64,000 nt of DNA from Albula goreensis (GCA_022829145.1 CM040747.1:38146052-38210051); one strand, 5' to 3'. Counted from the first letter of the stretch, positions 21,150 through 41,643 are shown. Program-made: numbers and translations. Notes: generated by a model from the letters alone, not told the origin.

Positions 21150-23110
21150 ATAATAAGTCCGATAAAGTTTGATGTCCCTTTATCAAGTTTTGTTGGTTTT
21201 GTAAAAATGCAACTTTTAATATATAAGTAGTATTTCATCATAAAATGATATAATGTATACAAATAAGCAATGAAAATACATTTCAACATTATGTCACTCC
21301 CTTCTATAGTAGTTACCAAGAGACTTTTACATTTTTATTCATGTGTATTATATTTTTCTAAATAGCCCATATGAACACTTTTATTTTAAAACAGTCTAAA
21401 TAACACATCCATTTTTTTTTCATTTGGCCTAGAAATTAAATCATATACAAACACTGTACCATGCTAAAGACCACTGTGCTGGAATGTGCTTCAACATCAT
21501 AGAGTAAGTTAGACTGTTGTTGGTGCTCTTATAAAACTCTTGCTTGTTCAGCACTGTAAAAACTTACTGTTATTTAAAACATTTTATTATTTTAAATTTA
21601 GGACATAGAATTGGACAGAATTCACATCATTCTGTTTCCCAGCAACAGTAGTAAGTTCAAGTGGTTTAGAATTTTCAGTATTTCAGCCTCTATGATGTCA
21701 CAATAGGAATGTTCTTAAAATACAAACAACTATCAATTAATATGTCATTTGGACTTCTCATCGATTGCAACTATATCTTACCAAAATTTACCAGTCACTT
21801 TGTATAGTAGAAGACAATATTGTGTTCCGCCACTATTTTCTTGGACAGTTACATCCCTCAGACATGTAAGTAGATACCTAAAGCTTTTCCTCAAATGCAG
21901 TGTCTCTTTGTCATGACTTTAAAATTAATTGATCAGTTCTGTTCCTGAATCTAACAGATAAGCTACAGAAATTGCAGGAGTTTTAATGTTTTACCTTAAT
22001 ATTGCAAGCTAGCTATATAGGCTGACTGAAGTAAGGCTGTCATATCATATATGAGAATGGCCGATGTTGGTGCAAACTTGTTTTGCCATAAGGTGCGAGT
22101 ATTTTAATTGCACTTCATAAGTAATTGTGAGAAAAGTGGCATCATGAAATAAAAGTTTCATTATGAATTAAAACAGGTTGCTCGAAAAAGCTGTTTGTAA
22201 ATAAAATGTCTTTTTATGAAATAAAGATCAAATAATTCATTACTTCATCATTTTGAAGTAAACTTTAAACATGATAATGGTATTGTGAAAATCAGTAAGC
22301 TGGAATAATATTTTATCATCATGGATAGAGTATCATTTGTTGAATTATTTCACAATTTATCAACTAATTTATCATCTATGTGATTATTTATTTTATAAAT
22401 GAATAAAATGGCATTCCATAACTATGATGTCACAATGGGAAGGAAGTTCAAATGTAGAACACTGACAACTGATGCAGAATTGAACATAAAGGACGGACAG
22501 AAATTATTATGAATGACCACGTACTTCCTATCTGCTGGGACTGTTTTTCTTCCTAAATTTGTGAATCAACGCTGAACATTCATTTAGCTTTGAGGGACTG
22601 TGGGACAGAATGTACTGAATTATATCATCAAGCTTGACATCTCTGGCCTGTAATTCTGGTCAGTAAAATCAGTGCATATTAAAAGCAGCTGAGTGAGATT
22701 AGGACTGTGCTCCAAAAAATAAGTATATTCTCAGAGAAGTCCTCAAAGGTTGGAAGTTTGCAAATTAAATAATGGAATTTATTCTTTTAATATAGCCAGT
22801 TCTGTACTATATACGCTTTGCTTGTAGCTCAGCTAAAACACTGCATTATCCTGGGTATTGTTGTGACAGACCTAAAGGGTACCTTGAAATGGTACCTTTA
22901 CATAAAAACCAAAAGTGCTTGTTTTGCCTTGTCGTTAGGTAAGTCAATAATGGTTTGGTGAGTTGCAAACAAGTAATTTAAGTGACCTTCATTCACATGA
23001 TGTTGTTGCAGAGTGTTGTGTCTGGTACAAAGAGAGGACAGTACAGTCGTTTGAGATGGGCCCAGGTGAAGTTGGACTTTCTCCTGTCTTATATTTGCTT
23101 GCCATATAAT
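21150..23110 (+). repeat. Duplicated non-coding block D, copy 2
   Basis: Fullest copy. It matches 2030-3195 (first part) and 41100-44640. It contains no frame conserved across copies. Conserved landmarks include GCACTGTAAAAACTTACTGT, GGACAGAATTCACATCATTC and CTTGACATCTCTGGCCTG. Confidence 0.75.
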
Positions 23111-24340
23111 TTGCTCAAAGCTGAGGAAAACACATGAGGAAAACATAAACACAAGCACGTGACAGTGAAATACGGAAGTAAAAACAATAACAACAAAAAC
23201 AAAACCGGCTAAGAAACCAGCTGACATAACATCAATCACAGTAACAGTGATAATAAGAATGAATGTGGAATAAGCAGATAATGTGTAACAGAACAGGGCA
23301 GTGGCACAGGGAGGGTGGGATCTCCTCCTCTCTGTATCAGACCCATGATGATCTGTGTCTGATCCAGCCACCTCACTACCCAGCATTCCCTTCACCTCAC
23401 ATAAACCTGCTAAACCCTGCAGATACTAACTGAACCCAAACCAAGGTTCATTTCTCCAAATCAATGATCATATGTCAGTCATAATATTGACTCTGTTTTC
23501 TCTACATGCATTTGGAATGGGAAACATCCCTGTATATATGTGAGGTTTTTCTATTCAGACCCAGGAGTTAGCTAACATTCACTGCATTTTATTGTGTAAA
23601 AGCTTTCCCTCACAGCACACAGGACCTTCATGGGTGACTATGGAGGCCAGATCATGCTGCTCACCCCGCCTGTCTGGGCTTATATGTGGCTCATTGGCCC
23701 TCACCAATCCCTAAAGCTGTAAGAATCCTGTGGTGAAGCAGTCACTCACAATATGGGTTCAGTTCTGCACTTTGGGCTTCAGTCCTCCTCTCTGCTCTAC
23801 TCTACTGCTGAAAAGCATTGTTTTGCTTCCCTTTTCCATTCGTCTGCATTCAGAAAGGGATTTAAACTATTTGAAAATATTGTTCAAGAAAATTCATTGA
23901 TAATTTATTTTTCTGTTTTAATTATCTTGTAAGAGTTAAATCTCGAGCTCCCATTTCTTCAGGTTCTTTCAGAAGCCCCTCAAAGTGCTGCGCAGAGATG
24001 GAGGTAATAATTAGGCAGCATGACAATGTCTCACTGCACTTCAGCACCCCCTTGTGGCCAGTTGTGTTTCCCACAGTCTGCTTGTTGAAGCTGCTCATGA
24101 AGAGTCCTCCTCTGAATCAGTATCTGTGTGAGCACAACTGGGGGACTGCAGAGTGAAAAGAAGCAGCAGCTGACATCACATGCATCAGAGGAGCACTCAT
24201 GCTTTTCTGTGCTCTCTGGAGTTAAGAGAGAAGGTAAAAGTGATTATCTGGGCTGACAGATATAACTGGGTATTATGGGCTGGGGAAAAGTGGGGGCACA
24301 TTGCTTCACTGTATTAGATTACAGAGTGTGAGAGAGTTAT
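23111..24340. other. Intergenic, V5 3' flank; no gene supported
   Basis: A long minus frame (22898-23395) is not kept in the homologous block at 44400-44640, so it is not called. Nothing else recognised until the conserved V 3' flank from about 24326. Confidence 0.5.
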
Positions 24341-24469
24341 AACTGAACCACTGAAGCTCAGTGTGCTGGAGCAGAACCCCTCAGTGTCCCGGGTCAGTGC
24401 CTCCCCCCTCAGCACCTGCAGTAGGTCCCAGCTGCAGCAGTGCAGTCTCTGTGCAGTCTTACTGAGGGA

Positions 24470-24497
24470 GGTTTTTGTACGGCTCTCTATCACTGTG
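24470..24497 (-). promoter_or_regulatory. V5 RSS, 12-bp spacer
   Basis: Heptamer CACAGTG (24491-24497), 12 bp, nonamer ACAAAAACC (24470-24478). Consensus. Confidence 0.93.
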
Positions 24498-24651
24498 TGA
24501 ACACCCAGCCATTGATGGAGTGTAAACTCTGACAGTAGTAATCTCCTGCATCTTCAGCCTGGACTCCACTGATGGTCAGAGTGAAGTCGAGGCCATTTCC
24601 TCCCCCACTGCCACTGAATCTAGAGGGCACCCAGATACTCTCTCTGATGTG
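24498..24651 (-). pseudogene. Immunoglobulin light-chain V segment V5, partial and frameshifted
   Basis: Only CDR2/FR3/CDR3 remain before the gap. The sequence is nearly that of V3, including the GGNGLDF-type FR3 and the same CDR3. One base is missing where V3 reads GGCACTCCAGAT (here GGCACCCAGAT). This turns SGVPSRF into SGCPLDS and breaks the domain. The upstream exon and leader lie in the 500-N gap or were lost. The base loss is close to the gap edge, so sequencing error is a real alternative. Confidence 0.8.
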
Positions 24652-25151
24652 NNNNNNNNNNNNNNNNNNNNNNNNNNNNNNNNNNNNNNNNNNNNNNNNN
24701 NNNNNNNNNNNNNNNNNNNNNNNNNNNNNNNNNNNNNNNNNNNNNNNNNNNNNNNNNNNNNNNNNNNNNNNNNNNNNNNNNNNNNNNNNNNNNNNNNNNN
24801 NNNNNNNNNNNNNNNNNNNNNNNNNNNNNNNNNNNNNNNNNNNNNNNNNNNNNNNNNNNNNNNNNNNNNNNNNNNNNNNNNNNNNNNNNNNNNNNNNNNN
24901 NNNNNNNNNNNNNNNNNNNNNNNNNNNNNNNNNNNNNNNNNNNNNNNNNNNNNNNNNNNNNNNNNNNNNNNNNNNNNNNNNNNNNNNNNNNNNNNNNNNN
25001 NNNNNNNNNNNNNNNNNNNNNNNNNNNNNNNNNNNNNNNNNNNNNNNNNNNNNNNNNNNNNNNNNNNNNNNNNNNNNNNNNNNNNNNNNNNNNNNNNNNN
25101 NNNNNNNNNNNNNNNNNNNNNNNNNNNNNNNNNNNNNNNNNNNNNNNNNNN
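24652..25151. other. Assembly gap (500 N)
   Basis: Exactly 500 N, a conventional placeholder. It separates a minus-strand V from a plus-strand NLR exon. Confidence 0.99.
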
Positions 25152-32813
<7,662 letters not shown>

Positions 32814-33253
32814 TCTCAGATGTATCAACACACTTGCATCGGAACTGCTACACACAAACACACTGATACACACTTACACTCTCTTACACAAACTCACCGA
32901 TACATACATACATACACACACACACACACCAAAAAATGCATGCTCACTCACAAACACAAACGTACACATGCACACATATCATGCACAAACGCTGACATAG
33001 ATATACACTCAACTTAATTCTGTTTCGTAGCTCACACACAAACAGTATTTTATATATTTTTAAACATATGTGCCTGTGGAAATACACACAGATTTGTACA
33101 TAGAGACACTAGGTAGGAGTTGAGGTAGGAGAGAGACACAGTTTCAAATGTCTCCAGTTTACCTCAGTACAAGTTCAATCCTGTATATAACAATATGGCT
33201 TTTTAGCAGGTTCATTTGAAGAACTATTGTGTAATCATGTTTTATTTTATTAC
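32814..33253. other. NLR 3' region: CA-rich tracts, no gene
   Basis: 32820-33000 is CACA-rich low-complexity DNA, perhaps 3' UTR. Confidence 0.5.
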
Positions 33254-33259
33254 AATAAA
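33254..33259 (+). terminator. Putative polyadenylation signal AATAAA of the plus NLR
   Basis: First clear AATAAA after the stop, about 440 bp downstream. Use is inferred. Confidence 0.35.
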
Positions 33260-33304
33260 ATTATATTATAAATGTTTAAGGTGTGTGTATGCAGTTTTTT
33301 TGAT

Positions 33305-33635
33305 ACAAGACATGAATATCACACACAACCCCCTGAACCTAACACCAACTGTACCACAGAGAAACAGCCCTGACTGTGCTGTGAACAAAATCTGTAGGGA
33401 GTTAGTGCGTCTCTGTGGAGCCTTAGGCCTGTACATGCTTAATGGCAGGATCAGAGGGGACTCTTTAGGGAGCTTCACTTACTGCTCAGCTCTTAGGGCT
33501 AGTGTAGTCGACTATGCCATCACTGATATGGACCCCTCTGACATTAGTGCATTCACTGTCAGACCACAGACCCCTTTTTACCACCACTGTCAAATCAATG
33601 TGCACCTGAACAGAACTGGAAAACCTAGAAATTAA
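33305..33635 (+). mobile_element. LINE AP-endonuclease fragment
   Basis: Open frame with CRELVRLCGALGLYMLNGRI, RGDSLGSFTYCSALRASVVD and YAITDMDP, then FTVRPQTPFYHHCQINVHL. This is the 'LGLYIVNGR..GDS..T...SVVDY' block of the endonuclease domain of fish non-LTR elements. The usual LSDHC is YHHC. 5' and 3' parts are missing. Confidence 0.75.
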
Positions 33636-33660
33636 AGGTATTTGTTCTTCAATCTGTAAT

Positions 33661-33895
33661 TTAAGCTAACCCCCAAAAAACTGACCAGAAAAATTGGGGC
33701 TGGTGTTGGAGCTTATCCCAGCATGAATTAGTCAAGGGGCAGGGAGACACCCTGGACAGATGAGCACTTCCAAAACCCAGGCAAACACATGCAAGCTCAA
33801 CACAGGGACTGCTGCCCATTGTGCCTGCCCACTGAAACTGTGAGGCCACAGTGCTAACCACTGAGCCACCATGCTGCCTGCAAATGGTACAGCTC
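33661..33895. mobile_element. SINE-like repeat
   Basis: The text from GGACAGATGAGCACTTCC to GTGCTAACCACTGAGCCACC is of the kind found in widespread fish short repeats. Ends not resolved. Confidence 0.45.
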
Positions 33896-34536
33896 AGTAT
33901 ATATTTCATAGTCTTGTCTCTCATTTGCAACCCTGAAATGCATGAATTAAACATGCATCTTGTCTTTCATAGGAACAGGGGCAGTCAGAATAACTCAACG
34001 CATTCAATTTTTTCTCTCTCAGCCTGTGATTGACCAGTAAACGTAATTTGGCGCTTCAAGGGAGGTGATCGTTCTTTCGCCATTTTCATTGTGTTTGTCC
34101 AACCACAGGCAAAACATTTCTGAGAAGACTCTGACTCTGTTTCAAATCACCTGCCTACCTTTAGTCAGTGGGAATCAAAAGACGAAACTGATCGTAAATC
34201 AGTGGTTTTATGTAGAGATGCTTCAACAAGCTGTGAAAAAACTCTTGTTATTTTGTCCAGTGCCAATAGGAAAAAAAGACAGATTCACATAGAAAACTGA
34301 CAATGGTGTTAATTAAAACTTTGCATTGCTTGAGGTAGTTTACCATTGTTGTCCCAATATTCTCAGATTGTCCTTAACTTAACCATTCAATATCTAGCAG
34401 ACAGCAGAGTCGCCTAAATTCAAAATGAGTACCGGTGACATAAAAAAGTAAATTATGTCCATTCTAAGTATTTCATGTTTTCTTCTAGATTCATGTTTTC
34501 TTCTAGTTTGAATATTTGTGATCCATCACGATGGAG

Positions 34537-34694
34537 AGAGTCCATCAGAGAGTGATCTACTGAAAGTGACTCACCAGAGAGTGATCCACTGAGAGTGATT
34601 CACCAGAGAGTGATCCACTGACAGTGACTCACCAGAGAGTGATCCACTGAGAGTGACTCACCAGAGAGTGATCTACTGAGAGTGATCCACCAGA
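34537..34694. repeat. 29-bp tandem repeat, about 5.5 copies
   Basis: Unit GATCCACTGAGAGTGACTCA plus CCAGAGAGT, with few substitutions. Confidence 0.9.
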
Positions 34695-34959
34695 CTCTGT
34701 AGCAGGTGATGGCCGGGTGCTCTTGCGTAGCATCAATGTTGAATTTATACTTTGCATGGAGATCGCCACACCTGTCGTCACTGAGACTGCTATTGCTTCT
34801 GCCACAATCCAGTGAAAGGATCTCGATCTGTCAGTGTCATACACCGTTTTTCAAAAGCCACAGGGCAAGCAAAAGCAGCCGACATTGAGGTCCATTGTGA
34901 AATACCTGGATAAGTAAGATGCAGAAAGGTAGCCCAATGATTCAAGTTCAGCTCCCAGT

Positions 34960-35865
34960 TTGCTACAGAGAACCACCAAGCCCAGAACCGGGAGTAGCAC
35001 TACCAGGGAAAGGTGTTCTTACCTTTCTAGACACTCTCTCTCAGGAACTAGACAGAAGATGACACTCCAACAGGGTCAATCCTGTCAGGTCTTCACTGTC
35101 TTACCTCAGCTATCTCAAGCCATTGGAACAACATGCCAAATGACAGAGCTGCTCAATCTATTACAGATGTGTGCAAGTTTTATGACATGGAGGAAGAAGA
35201 TGTTCCACTCATCCTACACTCTCCCAGCCAGCACGCTGAGGTGCCTTAAAGACGATGAAGTGGACACAGTTTTCTCTGCCCTGCTTTTGTTTTCATTCTA
35301 TGTTGCTCCGCCCTCCTTGTTACCTGCCCTGTGATTACCCATTTGTTTCACCTGCCCTGTTGTGCACCTGTGTCTTGTTAGCTCGTTAGTCTGTGTATTT
35401 AAGCCCTGCCTTGTCTCTTGTTTGTTGCGAGTTCGTCTCAGTTACTTCTGTTCCTGTGTGCGCTACGAGCCTTTTGTTCCTGTTCTGCCTGCCTGTTGCC
35501 ACCCTGTCTGTTTTTGGTTTTTGATTCTTCGCCTTGTGTTTTTGTACCGTTGCTGTGTCTTCTGGTTTTTGAACTTCTCCTGCCTGACTTTTGACCGTTC
35601 TCTTGGATTGTGTTTCGTACTTTTGCTGAGACTCCTAGTTATGACCTTTGCCTGTTTTTTGACCACGTTTCTGGATTTTGGACTTTGGCTTCTGATAATA
35701 AAACTGTTATCATTCACATCTGCATCTGAGTCCTACCTGAGCTCTGACAGGCTCTCAGATCTGCTGCTGCTGTCCATTGAGAGGGACGTCCCCATTGACC
35801 ATGAAGAAGTCATTCACATTCACAAACACATGGCCAGAAGAAGAATTCTGCTTTGATTTACTACC
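34960..35865 (+). pseudogene. hAT-like transposase relic, interrupted by an LTR-like insertion
   Basis: Pieces resembling hAT/zf-MYM-type transposases: GKGVLTFLDTLSQELDRR-like text near 35010-35060, and LSSDRLSDLLLLSIERDVPI, DHEEVIHIH near 35735-35815. The second resembles the C-terminal dimerisation end. A second partial copy of the terminal piece follows at about 35965-36020. Stops and frame changes abound. The middle (35280-35730) is foreign LTR-like DNA. Family is inferred from recall. Confidence 0.45.
35280..35730 (+). mobile_element. LTR-like sequence (solo, unclassified)
   Basis: TATTTAAG box at about 35396, pyrimidine-rich CCTGTTCTGCCTGCCTG text and an AATAAAACTG signal near 35698, the layout of a fish LTR. 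Its style matches 20480-20800 on the other strand. Confidence 0.45.
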
Positions 35866-36031
35866 TCCTTCACCATCTTAAGAAAAAACTATGTCCTCAA
35901 TGTACAGCTAATTCTCTAATCTGAAGAAAATCAAGACCTGGTTCAAAAACAGATGTGGGGAAGGCAAGCTCTCAGATCTCCATTGAGAGGGGAGTCCCCA
36001 TTGACCATAACGAGGTCATTGGCATTGCATG

Positions 36032-36176
<145 letters not shown>

Positions 36177-36179
36177 AAT

Positions 36180-37190
36180 GGTTAATTCACTCTCTGATTG
36201 TATTACTTTAAACCTGAGTCTCTTACAGAAACGATGACAATATGAACTAATTCATTCAGGAGATGCCCTTTTTATTTTTATTTTTCAAATTTTCACAGAT
36301 TGTGAAGGCGTATCAATACAGGCTACTGTCAGCCAAAAAAACAATGAAGAGAATGGTCAAAAGGCAAATTTATGCTATGGTTTTCAATAATAGTTACAAA
36401 AAGGGGGGTTATCAGCCAAAACTATAATTTTCTGGAATTTTTACAGAACATTTTCTTTTGTTGCCACCTGTTTCTCCTCCTGTAATATATTGAATAAACC
36501 CGGTCAAACACTGGGAGTGATCCAGACTCAGAATCTCCATGTGAAATTAAAGTGAAAGACTGTTTCACTGTCAGTGTTTCCCTGTATCACAGTGATCAGT
36601 TCCTTTCTCAGCATTTCACACTGTAGTTATGATATGAGCACAGTGAAGAGCCTTCTGTTGGCAATGGGATCACTGGGATGTTTCACCTCTCATATTACTG
36701 ACAGATTAAATCAAGAGCAGCTCAGTGTTTCTCTGTTTGACATTTCATTTTCACTATTTTTAATTGTTTACTTGTTTCCATTTTCAACAGCCAATCATAT
36801 TCATAGGGCCATCACATATGAGTTAAACAGCACTGGTTAGAACAGCTCAGATCAGAATTTGATACCAAACTGTCGCTTCCTCTCTGTTATTGCAGTGTTA
36901 TAACACCAGGTGAGAGATGGTGTTCTGACTCCCTCCTGTGGTCACTGTGTGTAATTTCAGCTACTGTGAAGTGAGTTAAATGAAAGTTCTCCAGACTGAG
37001 TGACTCCACAGACAGACTTATGAAATGTGAATGAACTTATGTGTGTATACTTTTTATGATTGGAAAACATTATCATGACATTTGGTTTTACAGGTTGTAC
37101 AGGTATTAAACTGCTGTGACATCATATGAAATGATACAGCATGTAGACATTATTATTGGCCTTCATTCTATTAGATTGCTGAGTGTGATA
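36180..37190. other. Intergenic, V6 3' flank; no gene
   Basis: Stops in all frames. The conserved V 3' flank begins near 37197. Confidence 0.5.
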
Positions 37191-37326
37191 AAGCTATTAC
37201 TGAACCACTGAAGCTCAGTGTGCTGGAGCAGAACCCCTCAGTGTCCCGGGTCAGTGCCTCCCCCCTCAGCACCTGCAGTAGGTCCCAGCTGCAGCAGTGC
37301 AGTCTCTGTGCAGTCTGACTGAGGGA

Positions 37327-37354
37327 GGTTTTTGTACGGCTCTCTATCACTGTG
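37327..37354 (-). promoter_or_regulatory. V6 RSS, 12-bp spacer
   Basis: Heptamer CACAGTG (37348-37354), 12 bp, nonamer ACAAAAACC (37327-37335). Consensus. Confidence 0.95.
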
Positions 37355-37878
37355 TGAACACATAGCCACTGATGGAGTGTAAACTCTGACAGTAGTAATC
37401 TCCTGTATCTTCAGCCTGGACTCCACTGATGGTCAGAGTGAAGTCAGTCCACTGCCACTGAATCGATCAGGAATCCCTGAGTCACGTGATGTTGCAGCAT
37501 AGATCAGGAGTTTAGGAGCTTCTCCAGGTTTCTGCTGATGCCAGGCTAAATAGTTATTGCTATACACAGCAGGGCTGGTTCTACAGCTCAGGGTGACAGT
37601 GTCTCCTGTGAGAGCAGATTTACCAGCAGGAGTCTGAGTCACAGTCACCTGACCTGTGCATTCTGAAGAGAAGAAAAGGAAAACAACAGACATTAGAAAC
37701 AATACATGAATAAGTATATTCTTATGAATCGAATCTATATATATATATATATATATATACATACAGTATATTCACACATGTATTTGATTGCTTTGTAAAT
37801 CTCACCCTGGATGCAGAAAGCGAGTGCCCAGATGAAGATGGTGATAAAAGTCACTGTTGCTGTGGGTTCTGTTGCCAT
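37355..37878 (-). pseudogene. Immunoglobulin light-chain V segment V6, FR3 deletion
   Basis: Leader 37806-37878 (73 nt, intact) and V exon 37355-37662 ([47 protein letters not shown]). In FR3, V2 and V4 read GTCCCAGATCCACTG on plus, and V6 reads GTCCACTG. The 7-bp loss lies between two TCC repeats, so it fits replication slippage. It shifts frame after SGSG and destroys the strand with the second Cys. RSS, octamer and splice sites are kept. Confidence 0.9.
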
Positions 37879-37974
37879 GAAGGACAGCTCTCAGTCATCA
37901 AGTGTTAAACTCACAGGACTATAAACACTCCCAGAGCACTGAAGCATGTGCTGCCAATGCAAAGTGTCTTCTCT

Positions 37975-37982
37975 ATGCAAAT
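37975..37982 (-). promoter_or_regulatory. Ig octamer, V6 promoter
   Basis: Perfect ATGCAAAT on plus, 97 bp upstream of the leader ATG. Confidence 0.85.
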
Positions 37983-38501
37983 GGTCTTCCTGGGTACAGC
38001 AGGCACTTGTAGCCCAGCAGTGCTGTGGAGGCAGACTAGGGCTTATGGGCTGTGACACAGACAGAGCAGTTTAACGTCTCCAGAGACAGACCAGGGTCAA
38101 AGTCCCAGTGCCCCATCAATGGGTCAGCACAAACACATGACTAACTCTGTGCTGCCAAATGCTGCTGTTCCCATTCAAAGTGTTCCAGAAACCATCTTTT
38201 TCATTAATTACAGGAGTTTTTAAATGACATCTTTAAACCTCTTACTCAAAACTTCCAGACAAAATAAGGTGAACACCTCTTCCCATTGAACCACCGGTGG
38301 GTTATCCAGACAGAAGGCGGTGCCACATGTTCGTGTTTCCATTAAAGAGTTCCAGATTCTGTCTAACAGAATTAAAGCTTTTAATGTCAGAGAATGAAAA
38401 CTATATCTATTTAAATGAAGATGTGTGCACATATCCCTTTCATCTCTCTTATCACTGACATATGAATTGGCAATATGACACGGTTTATAAATGAGGCCCC
38501 A

Positions 38502-39118
38502 GGACTTGAGCTTCTGTCAAAGTCTGCCCTCTAGTGCCGGTGCTTGTGCATCGCTTCTGATGAGCAGCTTATTTAGCTTTGCAGAACCAGGTGTTTGGCG
38601 GCTTGATCCAAGCGATGCCTTAAATTAAGCACTGAAAAGCCCAACAATGCAGCACAGACACTGGGCATGAACTGAGCACTCATACAAAAATATTTTTTCA
38701 CACCTTTGATGTGTGTGAACGGGCTGAGGGATTGGCAGCGGATGGACGTTTCTCCCCATGCTGTTTGACCCACATACCCGCAACAGCCGCGAAACACGGC
38801 ATCTGCCCGTTTTCACTCCTGACTTCATCCCCTTGTCCTGGATCTGAGCCTCTTCAAGAGAATTCGGTGCTGAGATACAAACTCCAAACGACTGTTCAGG
38901 AGATGGAGTTGAATGGCTTTGGTGAGGAAGGCCTTTTCAGCTGGTCTCTGGGGGAACGACGGTCGGAACTTGATTGAGAGGTCATACATGATGGCCAAGA
39001 GCCTCACCAAAGTTCGACAATAAGGAAGGAGAGAAAGTTCTGCCATCCCTGGGTGGGCTCAAACCACCAACCTTTCAGTTAACAGCCAAACACACTAGAC
39101 CTATTGCACCACAGAGAC
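38502..39118 (-). repeat. tRNA-Asn-bearing repeat, copy 3
   Basis: Paralogue of 14346-14976 within duplication A. Confidence 0.7.
39044..39118 (-). pseudogene. tRNA-Asn pseudogene (repeat copy 3)
   Basis: 75 nt. Shares the changes of copy 2 and also has a B-box change (GGTTTGAGCCC). Confidence 0.75.
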
Positions 39119-39361
39119 TACGTTGCACCCCTTCTTCTGGCCTGCATTTAACAGAGTAACATATTGGGAGGGGCCTCAGCATGAAGAGGGTAGAAAGGGT
39201 TAAGTTCATGTAATATAAATGAATTGTTTTGCTAAAGATGACCCTGTGCAAACTTATGTGTGCATCTGGTGGAAAAGTACTGGGGCAAGAAGAAGAGACT
39301 GTGCAGAGTGCAAGATGTTTTGCTAAACTGTACCACGGTTGTCTTGAGTAGAAGAACAGCG

Positions 39362-40175
39362 ATTCAAAATACAACATTTATTTATTGTCATTTTTCTTGC
39401 ACTTACGTACAATCAAGAATGAAATACCATTCCTCCTTGGGCAACAGTGTACATAAATTAAAATAGAGAATTAAAAGAGCTTTTATAAAAAGATTTGTAT
39501 AAAATGCAATAAGCAATAAACATATAAAAACACGTTGCTATACACAATACACACAATACATACACACAATACAACCCAGTACACATGGTGCACCGAAGAA
39601 AAAAAGAAAATTAGCTGTATATCTGGAGGGGAACAGCAGCATATACTGTAAATTACCTTTGTCTATGCAAAAAGTGCATTGTGCAATGTGAAAATGGCAC
39701 TAGTGGAGAGAAGTGTCTGGTACTATGGGGAGTTAATGGTTTAGTGGTGGAGGGGGGTGCAAGAATGTTTATGATCCTCACAGCCTGGCATATGAAGCTG
39801 TTTAGAAACCTGCTGGTCCGGGTACTGTTGGGCCTTCTTGACGATGGCCATGGTGCTGGTGGTCGAGGTCAGGTCATTCGCCATGTACGCTCCCAGGAAA
39901 TTGACCCACAACTGTCGTGTCATCAGTGAACTTGATGATGTGGTTGTTGTTGAATCTGGCAGTACAGTCGTGGGTCAGCAGGGTGAACAGCAGGGGGCTC
40001 AGGACGCAGCCCTGGGGTGAGCCTGTGCTCACTGAGGTGGTACATGATGTGTGGCTGCAGACTCTTACTGTCTGCTGCCTTTGCGTCAGGAAGTCCAGGA
40101 TCAAGTTACAGGTGGCAGTATCCACATCCAGCTTCTCCACCAGTTGCTGTGGTATGATGGTATTGATAAATACAT
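39362..40175 (-). mobile_element. Rex1/L2-like LINE, second copy with two internal deletions
   Basis: Duplicate of 15218-16503 but missing the segments equivalent to about 15683-15970 and 16050-16230. It keeps [20 protein letters not shown] and [11 protein letters not shown]. The catalytic Asp pair is present here, whereas the other copy has Lys-Asp. It is still non-functional because most of the element is missing. Confidence 0.85.
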
Positions 40176-41210
40176 AAATCTGTCAAAGAGCAATCTGCAT
40201 TTTCAAACTCCAATGTGCTGTCAGTCTCTCCCAAAATGAAGAGAGAGCCTCCATCTCTGATCAGCACTATGGACTGTTATATAAATCCCTGTGGGGCTGT
40301 GGGACTCAGTAAGGACTGCCTCAGATACCAAAGTGTGTTCTCCACTGAGTTATAACAGGGTAGACACATACAGATATGCAGGAGTGGTCTGTCTCTATCT
40401 TGTGGTCAGTATATGTAATGGCAGCTTGTATAATGTGTGTTGAAGGAAAGACCTCTGGACTGTCCTGGACAGAGGGTTCACTGCTACTCTTTCCACAGAA
40501 ACGTGCACCTTTGAGCAGGTGAAATTGCATGCAGAAATCTCGGGTTTTGCCTAATGTTAATGTCATGGGTTAAGTTAGTTATAAGTTAGTTATCCTCTAT
40601 CACTACTGCACTGACAAGTAATGCATATTTTGATTGATTCCCATTGTATTAAATTACCAGTCAGGTCTGGCTTATGCAGCCATTGCTGTTTCTGCACTGC
40701 AGTGAATGAGGCTTTTGCTGCTTTCCGACATAAACATGCTAAATTAACTGGATGTGATCTGAACATTATCCTGATTGGTAATAACTCAGTTTCATTTAAA
40801 CTGGGTAATTCTGAGAGGGGAATAATCGAGCTCTGATCTGATGTGTTCCTGCTCAGGAGTGCCTCTCAGTGTAGGGTGAGAGCAACACACAGTAATATAA
40901 AGAGTACTATAATGCATTTCCATGACTGCAAGTAAGTAATACAGTCATTTAACACTTTACTGTTAAAAGCAATAATGAGTATTGTACAATATATTACAGC
41001 TTTTATGTGTGTGTATTTATAACATTAAATGAAACCCATGAATAAGTTTTGTGGGTTTTTAAGGTACATTGGATTGTTTCCCAAGAATTGTCAGCCTGTA
41101 TGTTTGATTCAAGAATAGGTCATTCATGCATTTTCGCATCAGTATTACATTTTCAAATTTATATGGTTATCATCTTTGAGAACTACAACGAGAAATGAAG
41201 AATGAGTCCT

Positions 41211-41643
41211 GTGACACAGTGGCTGGTGTGGCCACTGAGCCGGGTGGCGAGTGGAAGGAAAACACAGAAGTTTAAACAAGAAGTGGCCAAAGGCCTTTTA
41301 TTTGACCCTTTTCCCAAGGAAAACCCAACAAAACAAATGGCAACAATGAAACTGAAAACCAGCACAGCCAATAAAAACAAAATTAACACAAACCCAGTCC
41401 AAACCCAAAAGAAGTCCTCGTTCAGCCTCTCAGGCTGTGCTTAAATAGAAGGCCGAATTGAAGGAAGTGCTCACAGCTGAGTTGATTAGAAATCACTCTC
41501 AGGTGAGGCTGCCTGTTCGTGAGGCCTCTGCTGCTGCAGCTCCAGGTAACTCTCCAGGCTGAGGGAGGGAACCAGGAGACTGACAGCAGTACAGTGGGAG
41601 GAGCTGAGGAGCTTGCTCCTCCCTCCACCTCTCCTGGCACCAC
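41211..41643. mobile_element. 433-bp insertion flanked by AGTCCT direct repeats (solo-LTR-like)
   Basis: Flanking AGTCCT occurs at 41205-41210 and 41644-41649, whereas the unoccupied copy near 21155 has one AGTCC. If the ends are set as TGTG...CACA (41210-41644) the target duplication is GTCC, as for an LTR. It contains TTTTATTT (AATAAA on minus), suggesting minus orientation. Confidence 0.6.

Larger units (their letters stand above)
37802..41095 (+). repeat. Segmental duplication A, copy 2
   Basis: Same order as 13202-16830 followed by 19806-20390: V leader and promoter, tRNA-Asn repeat, LINE, then the conserved tail. It lacks the V3-V4 segment. Confidence 0.8.

Noticed and set aside
22898-23395. 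165-codon minus-strand frame with a hydrophobic middle
   Set aside because: The homologous block at 44400-44640 has indels that destroy the frame. No family features.
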